Of a stretch of 64,000 nt of DNA, positions 56,371 through 64,000 are shown one piece after another. The position numbers and the translations under genes were made by a program. The DNA lies in assembly GCF_040807025.1 (NCBI RefSeq), contig NC_090944.1, positions 1,268,068-1,332,067 of the forward strand. The letters are read 5' to 3'. Origin of the DNA: Struthio camelus (taxonomy: Eukaryota > Chordata > Aves > Struthioniformes > Struthionidae). Positions within the stretch are counted from its first letter, which is position 1, and the number at the start of each line of letters is the position of its first letter. A model generated the notes under the pieces. The model did not search any database, was not told where the DNA came from, and saw only the letters and a program-made list of their open reading frames with translations.

Positions 56371-59300
56371 AGGCCAGAGGCAAGGCACACAATGTGCATC
56401 ATCCAGGGCAAATCTGCAGAGCCAGTTCATGAGTGAGGAAGGAAGGACCACGAGCAATTTGCAATAGGGATCTCCGTGTGCCAGGAGGATTATGTAACTG
56501 CTACAAGTCATGGAGCGCAACCTCTCGTAATGGGACCCCATGGTGACAACTGCGTAAAGGAGAAGAACATTAATTCTGATTCCAAACTGAACCCTGGAGC
56601 CTTTACTGATGTGTGCAAAGAAAAAAAGGTGTAGAATAGTCTCAGGGGGGGTCTGATGTGGAGTGGTGATGGAAACAATTCCTAATTGGATTTGAGAATT
56701 TGCTTTACTAGGACATTCAAGTAAGGAAGCTAATGATGCTGTTTCAGATTCTGGAAAAGAAGAAAACACTGGGTGTATTTACAAGGTCATTTATCTGATG
56801 TTTAAATACGTGACTGTAGTGTCAGAGAGGAAGTGTAAAAGCAACAGAGCGCTCAAGGGTTTTGCAGGACCTTAAAAGATGTGGCTCGAGGCTTGAATTT
56901 GTTGGCAAAAAAGAAGAGGAAGCCAATGAAGACAGAATGTGGGCGAGGACAGAAAACTTGGGAAAATATTTAAATTCTTCATGGCTTCCATCATTTCCTG
57001 GAATACTTTCCCAATATTTTATACAGTCCTTAAGGACACTAGAGACCGTGCTTGGGAAGCTCTGTACTGGTGTGATAAGCACTGCCAACACAGGTGTTGC
57101 TGTAGCCTAACCTGGCGCCAAAATAACATAGCCTGGTATAGCGCCATGTAAATGGCTGAAACAGGCATGATTAAGTTAGGCATATACACTGTAGCCACAC
57201 ATACATGTTCCAGTGTTGGCCCTGAAACACAGGTACTGGGGCCAGCACTAGCACAGAGCACATGAAAGTCAGTGCAATATGCTGCTTGCAGTGTAGAAAC
57301 CAAGAACTGCCTGGAATGTGAAAAAATAATGCATTATTCACGAGAGAGATCAGCATTCATTTTGAAATCAACAGTGTTGACAAAACGCAGAAGACTTTCC
57401 AGGAGTTTCTGAATTAAGAAGGTTACTATTCCTACTTGTGTTCAAAAAGTTAAGACGTGAAATAATTAAATGTGAACCCCTCTTTGGCTAGCTGTTCCTA
57501 GCAGAATCTGTAACCAATCCTCAAATCTTATCTCTTCTAGCTTCACATGAAGCTTTATGCAATCAAAACTGTAAGAAATTAGCAGTGACTTGTGGAGTAG
57601 CCACAGAATTTCCATGCTGCTTCCCATAATCAAAACAAAGCCATCAGTATAAGGGTCTGGGGACTACTTCTAGAGAGTCCCTGAATGGGGACTAAGAAAA
57701 ACAGAGCCTTCCTTCAGCGTTCCCAAGAACTCTGTACAATGTTTTGCTTTTTCATCCACTCTTCCTTTGAAAAACTTCTACGGGCCTGCCTGAAAATCAA
57801 AAGAGAGATGAAAACTGCTTGTCAATGGACTAAGAATAGACACTGTGGTGAGAGCTGGGGGAGGCAGGGCTTTTTATGAAGTCTAGTTTCGCCTAGGGAC
57901 GCCAATCTCCTGAGGTCACGCTAAAGTCAATAGTGGGAGGGACAGTGTCCTCCAGAAAGTTATTCAGAGCAAGAGCCTAATTCAGCCTCTCTGACTTGCT
58001 CTTGCAGGACTACTGATTACAGAGTCATGAAAACCAGCTTCATGAGCTAAACTTAGCTGTTGCGAATGTCTCCCATGTTCTTAAAGAAGCACGGGCATCA
58101 TTAGCGTTACAAATGTGAAAGTTCCCAAGATCCACAATCTTTGATGGTTTCAATATTTATGCTGAACTGTGCCTGAAGTCCAAGTCACATGCTTCTCTGC
58201 ATCTTCTCATCCGAAGCTTCTCTCAGTCTAAAGACCTAAATCCTTAGAAAGTCACACCCTCAGTCCAATTTTCAGTTTTGAAAACTGTTACAGATTGCAA
58301 AATATTATTCCTCTCTTCCAGTTAAAATGAATTAGTCATGCTAATGGATGCTCTTATCCAATGAGAACACACTGAGGACCAGGCTGCATTTCTATGAGAT
58401 TTGGACAGGAAATGAGACCAAGCTATGAATTTGGCATGAGAAAATAAAAGGCCTAGAAATTATCGTATGCTAGCACCAGCCTTAAGGTCCTTGTTCTGCA
58501 ATGACTCAGATGGTTTAACCACCCTGGGAACACCTGCCAGCCGCTACAGCCGATGCCCCTGCGGTCAGGCGTAAGGACCATGGGATTGCTCCAGACTCAC
58601 TTTGAACACACATGAAAAGGGACCATGAATTGCACCGCCAAGGAGCTCAGCATGCAGGACGCCCCACAGGTCCCTTGCTCTCAGGCAGGGCTTCTGCGAT
58701 GGGTGAGGGCAACCAGTGCTCTCCCAGGCTCTTTTATTCTGTCTCGGCCGTAGGAGAAAGGTTTCTCCCTCTTTCTCCCAGCAGTTACTGTCCAGGAAAC
58801 TGCCATTTCCTGGCACAGCAGCAGTTGCTGCCTCCTAAAAGACAAGTGTCAAATGTGGATCTTTACATTTTACACAAAACCTCTTTGGCCATGAACTCTC
58901 TCGGAAAACATTACTTCTGTGAAGAAAGTGTCTTTGAGAAAAATTGTACTCCATGTTCTCTAGAGTTTCCAACCTGAAAAATCTTCCTCTCTTTTTCTGG
59001 CATGGAAAACTGTCTCTTGAGAGGAAAATTTGCTCTTATGCTACTCTGTAATTTCCCCTTTGCCGAAAAGTTAATACAAAAGTCTATAAATAGCAATTTA
59101 AATCCACGTCATGCAGAACGATTTTCTGGGATGCCAGCAGGATGGAACAGAGATGCATATGGTAGCAGAGTGCAGTACTGTCGGACCTACTTGAGTTTAA
59201 AACCCCCAAGTGTCCAGCTCTTGTAGAGTGACATTGGAGCCAACACCATCGGTGTCACTCTTCGAGTGAGACATTCCTTGAGTCTCTGGTCTTCTGCTCA

Positions 59301-59836
59301 AAATGAGTTAAGTTTGCTAGTGCTAGTGATGTACATCTACAACTGAGATACAAAGCTGAAGTATTAAAAAGAAAGAAGATCAATTGAAGAAGAAGGTGGT
59401 GAAGAAGTGAAGAAGATACACCTTTCACTGACTAAAGGGTAGCACAAAAAATACATCCTTAACAATGATACAGAAATGCTTGTTTTACACTCAAGTCAAC
59501 AAACTTAAAGTTAACCCTTGAACTAAAAAAGATACATCCAGTTTGATTTTTGTATCTATATATATTCTCTGAAAAACTGTGAAGTGGCAAATATTGGTTA
59601 AAATAGATTTAAAAATAAAGTATTTAATGGGAACAAAACAATTCAATGAGGAATACAGTTTAATGAAAGCATATCTCATTGGTAATGTAATATTATCAAT
59701 ATAAATTTTTGTGGCAACAGATCAATAAGGAATTTTTTAATCCATTTCAGGAAGACTGTGATTATAAAAAAATATTTTGGGGGGGGCCTAAGAAAAACTG
59801 CTGTACTATGATGAAATTTGTAATTCTTTGGGTAAA
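56371..59836. other. Probable intron, nothing recognised
   Basis: About 3.5 kb of unique sequence with short frames only. No splice-supported exon, RNA gene or repeat beyond simple stretches. Confidence 0.4.
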
Positions 59837-59877
59837 TATATCTATATATCTATATATCTATATACCTATATATATCT
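59837..59877 (+). repeat. (TATATC)n microsatellite
   Basis: About seven imperfect copies of TATATC, including TATCTATATATCTATATATC. Confidence 0.92.
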
Positions 59878-62800
59878 AAGACTTACAGTATCCTTAACTA
59901 GTCATTCTCTTACTTTTTGAAGCCCTAGTTTTGCAGATATTCATAGGTAAGTAGCAACCAGTTTCTTAGCAACTATCACTACTTTCCTGACGTTTACTAC
60001 CTATACAATTTTCAAGGATTTGTCATCCTTTCTAAATGTACTTGGCTGTTAAAACAACAACAACAACAAAAAAACACAGGCAGATGAGCTGTCTGTAAGG
60101 CTTGTAGTCCAAGGAGTCTGCAAATCCTTTACAAATGAATAACCTTATCCATCTGAGCAACCAAATTATCTGTGTGTAAACTCACTCCTAGGTATATGCC
60201 TCCTCAGGCGACGGCCTACACAAACACCAGAAAAGTAGAAGGAGATGACCTAGGAAAGAGTATGACAATAAAACAGCCTGGTCGCACCAAAGACGACTAT
60301 ATGAACCCAATTTATCCTCCTCCCCTCTGCCCAGTAATATTAGTGATATACACAGGCTTGCTAAATACAGATAAGCTGGCTGCCTTATTTAGGGTAGACA
60401 GCATCACAAAGTAAAGAAGAGACAACGGTTACTACCTACCGCAACTGTGGGACTTTCGGAAGGCTGGATCTCACAGGAGCTGTTTAGGCACCTCACGTGC
60501 ACAAGACCCGAGTCTTCTGCAGGCTCGCCGGCACCCCGCGCAAGCCCTGAGGCCCTGAGCTCCCCAGAGGGCCGCTGGGCCACTGCTGTCACTTCTGCTT
60601 AGATGCCCACATTAGCTGTGGGCTTAGAAAATGAGTCACGGAGAGCATGTCATGGGATTCACGCTGACTTCGACAACCACTGTTACAGTAGGATAAGCAT
60701 TGGCTTCTTTTTTTTGAGCGTGTGTCACTGTGAATCCCCCTACATTGGACTGACAAAGGCAAACTGGACTTAAGCCAGTAAAAGGTGCAAGATTTACTGG
60801 ATCTGAGAGAAATCTGAGTAAGCAGAATCCACTCTAGACTGGCAGGAGAAGCATCAGCTGCTACATGAGTTTGAGACAGAAGTACCGCTCACCCCAACTT
60901 TGCCTGAGACCTACACAAGCATCTCATATTCAGCAAAAAGCAGTAGGTCGCTCCATTGTGTAGTTACTGCCTTACAGCTGCTGGAGGCATGTTTTTAAAA
61001 GCAAGCTCTTCGTGTCCTGGTGTAGCATGTTTGATCTTTGGAAGGACTGGCTCACTAGCTAATTAATAACATGCAGACACAGAGTATGACGCATTATGAG
61101 AGCCTCTCTGATGTGATGCTGTGGTCTTTTAATGAGCTGCAAATAGTCACAAAGAAGAACGGAAATAATCTGAAAGACTTGGTCCTGTCACTGTGAAACA
61201 GCAAGGCCCAAGGAATATCCAAAATAACTCCTTTCCTCCCATTATGAATTGTGTTTTCAGATGGAAACCTGACCGGATGATTGTTTGGCTGATCATACTA
61301 TGCACTATGTGCATGCTTACGTATGAAGGTGTAGTCCCATGCACACAATATATTCTGATCGTCGGGGTCAAACGTAGATGTTGTGCTTCTGGTAGGAAAG
61401 TTGTTACTGACTGACAACAGATAAGTCCCTATGGATTTTGTTCCCTATAATGACATATGATCTGTATCATATTTTCCAGGAGCCTACATAGGAGAGTAAG
61501 AATAGGGCATACTCTGGTGGTAGCACATCTGAGCTGGAGGATGACACGAAAGAAAGCAAGCATTACCAACTGGAACCTGTGACAGAACACGCTTTTGTTG
61601 CATCTATCTTCTTGTGTCAAGATCAAGAAAAAAAAAACTCTTTTCCTTTTTTTTTGTTGAATTGAAAAACACTGGAAATGAAAACCACAATTAGCTCCTA
61701 TCTACAGCAAAAAGCATATGCTGTTTGGTAACAAGTTCATGTAAGAAGCACCACTTTAGAGAAGTAAGGATCATGAAAAGCACTGTATGGCACAAAAATG
61801 GATACAGGAACCTCGGGCAATTGTTTCTGCCCCTCATGTCCGATGCCATCGGCAGAGCAGTGAAGTTTCTTAAATTTCACGCTCCCTCATTGCCACGTGG
61901 CTCACAACAGCAGCATCAAATTCGCGGAGCTGTCAGCTGAGTAGCATGCACTGTTGTGGATGATGCAGACTGGTGACCGCCACCATATTTGTTTTTTCTC
62001 CTGTGGGCAGAACGGCAGTCGTCTATGATGCCTAGGACAGTGATTTTTGCCTTGGTTGGGCTTATGGCCTGCATGGTTTATCGCATGGAGCTGAGATGTA
62101 AGACAGGCAATACACAGTGCATGACACAGCATACACTGTGTAAGAGCCTTTTAAGAAGAGCGGAGAATGACGAGTCTCCCTGATAACCACCAAGTCCTTA
62201 AAGATCTAAACTGGAGCTTGTTCTTTTCTAGGGAATCCCAATGCTTGCAGCCATGATGCCCTATTTATAATTCCATGTGTGTCCCTGATTTCAGAAATGC
62301 CTCTTGCTTTCTGATCCAGCTGCCTTAATAGGTGCTCTAAGTTCCCCATTATCATTTATGAATTTCAAAAGGAAGAGAATCACCCTGCTCCAGTTTAAAT
62401 AAAAGCTGCACTTGGCTACTGTTGTCTGGCAGTTTGCAGAGGTGAGATGCAGAAGAGCTTGGGCCTCCGTCGCCACTAGCCTTCAGATATATTCTCGGTA
62501 AACAGATTTCCCTGCGGCAATGACACAATCAGGAAGCTAGGATGGGAACGGGCAAAAGATAAATCCTGACAGAAGGTCTTAGCTCCGTTCTTCCAACTAC
62601 TTTAATGTGGGTGGCTTGAAGGTTGGATGGTACAGCAGTGTGGCTGAACTGAGCAGTCTCTCACTTGCAGTCTAGCTAATACTCACTGTGCTGGCAATCA
62701 TCAAAATAGCAAACCTCTGAAGAGGTTACACTGATAATGACCAGGGCCACTATCAACAGAGCCCCTAAAATTGTCATGAATTCTTCCAATAATTGTCAGG

Positions 62801-64000
62801 CACCTGATGCTTTTTAGGTCTAAAGTAGTAAACAGCTGGGGAAGACATTCTAGACAATCAAGTCTGCTTCCTCTTTTCACACATAACCACATCACAGTAA
62901 TTGTTCAGAGTGCTCAGAGCTCATGCCTGTTTCCTTCTCATGGCCTTTGCTGAGTGGCTTGCTGCTCCGGTCAAGGAAGAAGATACAAAGAGGAATGTCT
63001 TAACGTCACAGACAACATATTGTCTGTTTTCATTCTTGATCATGAAAGTAAGATTTTAGATCTGAAACCCATGCTGAAGAGTCTTCCATCAGGCAGTAGG
63101 TTTGTCCTTGACACCAGCCAATGGCTTTATGTAGGGCTTGTGAAACTGCCTATCACAGCTGTGCCTGGTCTGCAGCTGAGTGCAGGCACTGACCTCTGTG
63201 TGCATGTGTTTAGGGTATACTCATTTGGTACTGGCGATATATGTGTCTGCATCGGTGCTACAGTCTATGATGCAACGGTCATCGACAGCAAAGCCAGGTC
63301 TTCATCCAGCTTCAGATCTTCCTCCATGTACTCATGCCTAACATGTTGGGGCAGAGGAAGATGGACATATTAAATCTGCTTGGCATAAGGGATTCTCCTT
63401 AGCAGCAGTGGCATGTGGTGTATCCATCTTGCAGAGCACCCAATGCAACACAAACCAGAACACGTGGAGATCACAGGTTTCCAGTCTTCTATGGTGAGTA
63501 AAAGGAATGTATAAAGGGATATCTAAAGATATGGGCTGGACTGAAATGAATCTAATTTTCAGCATCCAGTTCAAACAGGTCAAAGACAATTACTGAGGTT
63601 ATACATTAACGGATGAAAAAGACTGCAGAAATCTCTGAGAGAAATAATTGCAGCTAAGAATTTGTAATTCCCTCTCACCAACAGAGAGGCATTAGGGACT
63701 GTGGCTGCCATGCCCCCTATGACCACGAAGAGACAGAGAGCATACATGACATCTGGATGCAAAGCACCATTCAGAAGAGTCCTATTTTTATGTGCATGAG
63801 TGCAAAAAGCATTCCTAATGGTGTAAGCTAACTAACAAGATTCACATCTCCTGGAATTCTGTATTTTGTTTAACCTGATGACCTCGGTAATGTTGCCAGA
63901 AACACAGGATTAAACTCTCTATGATCAGAAGAACCGAGGCTGCTAGAAGCAAACACGTAATGTTTTCAAATTGGTTCAGATGAATGGGGTTTGACTTTAC
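59878..64000. other. Probable intron to window end, no gene assigned
   Basis: Unique AT-leaning DNA. A GC-richer stretch at 60,440-60,594 has splice-like borders (see findings). A plus-strand frame of 139 codons (62,954-63,373) is unassigned. No DTNB exon upstream of 36,241 was recognised here. Confidence 0.4.

Noticed and set aside
36242..64000. DTNB coiled-coil exons upstream of 36,241
   Set aside because: I searched the minus strand for the conserved coiled-coil codons that precede this exon in vertebrate DTNB and saw none, so no upstream DTNB exon is claimed.

Overview
The window is nuclear DNA of a sauropsid, most likely a bird. Two things say so: CR1 retrotransposon tails on both strands (for example 46,640-46,892, ending in the AACCATTCTGTGATTC-type tail), and intact, spliced exons of a vertebrate dystrobrevin gene. 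There are no bacterial or viral genes. Most long open frames in the first 18 kb are products of tandem repeats.

Layout. Positions 1-18.3 kb are very GC-rich and consist almost entirely of minisatellite blocks: 88 and 56-61 bp units (1-2,375); a 143/151/168 bp family (3,360-6,130); a 20 bp family (6,131-7,520); 78-100 bp units (8,500-8,915); 34 bp units (9,165-10,975); 20/30 bp units (11,991-14,160); 19 bp units (14,401-14,770); and three alternating purine-pyrimidine blocks (11.5, 15.3-16.6 and 17.5-18.3 kb). Short unique CpG-rich islands lie between them and carry motif-like regulatory sequence. From about 18.4 kb the composition drops to ordinary mixed DNA with CR1 fragments.

Genes. On the minus strand I recognise three consecutive exons of the 3' part of DTNB (beta-dystrobrevin): 36,082-36,241, 29,593-29,682 and 26,276-26,329. 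They join in frame. Interleaved with them on the same strand is a second gene that I cannot name. It is a run of 16 short exons from 41,577 down to a stop codon at 25,282, each with AG/GT borders and one open frame, with splice phases that agree at all 15 junctions (about 696 residues). Its introns contain all three DTNB exons. The 5' end is not resolved. An intronic CpG-rich block at 48.3-49.6 kb with a near-perfect RFX X-box palindrome is a candidate promoter. A further minus-strand ORF (19,377-19,820) reads as possibly coding.

The rest (41.6-64 kb) is probably DTNB intron, with old and young CR1 copies, some nested. In mammals DTNB lies next to DNMT3A, so the GC-rich left side may approach the DNMT3A 5' region, but I recognise no DNMT3A exon. 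The 16-exon interleaved gene is the main candidate for something undescribed. It rests on reading splice sites by eye and needs RNA evidence.
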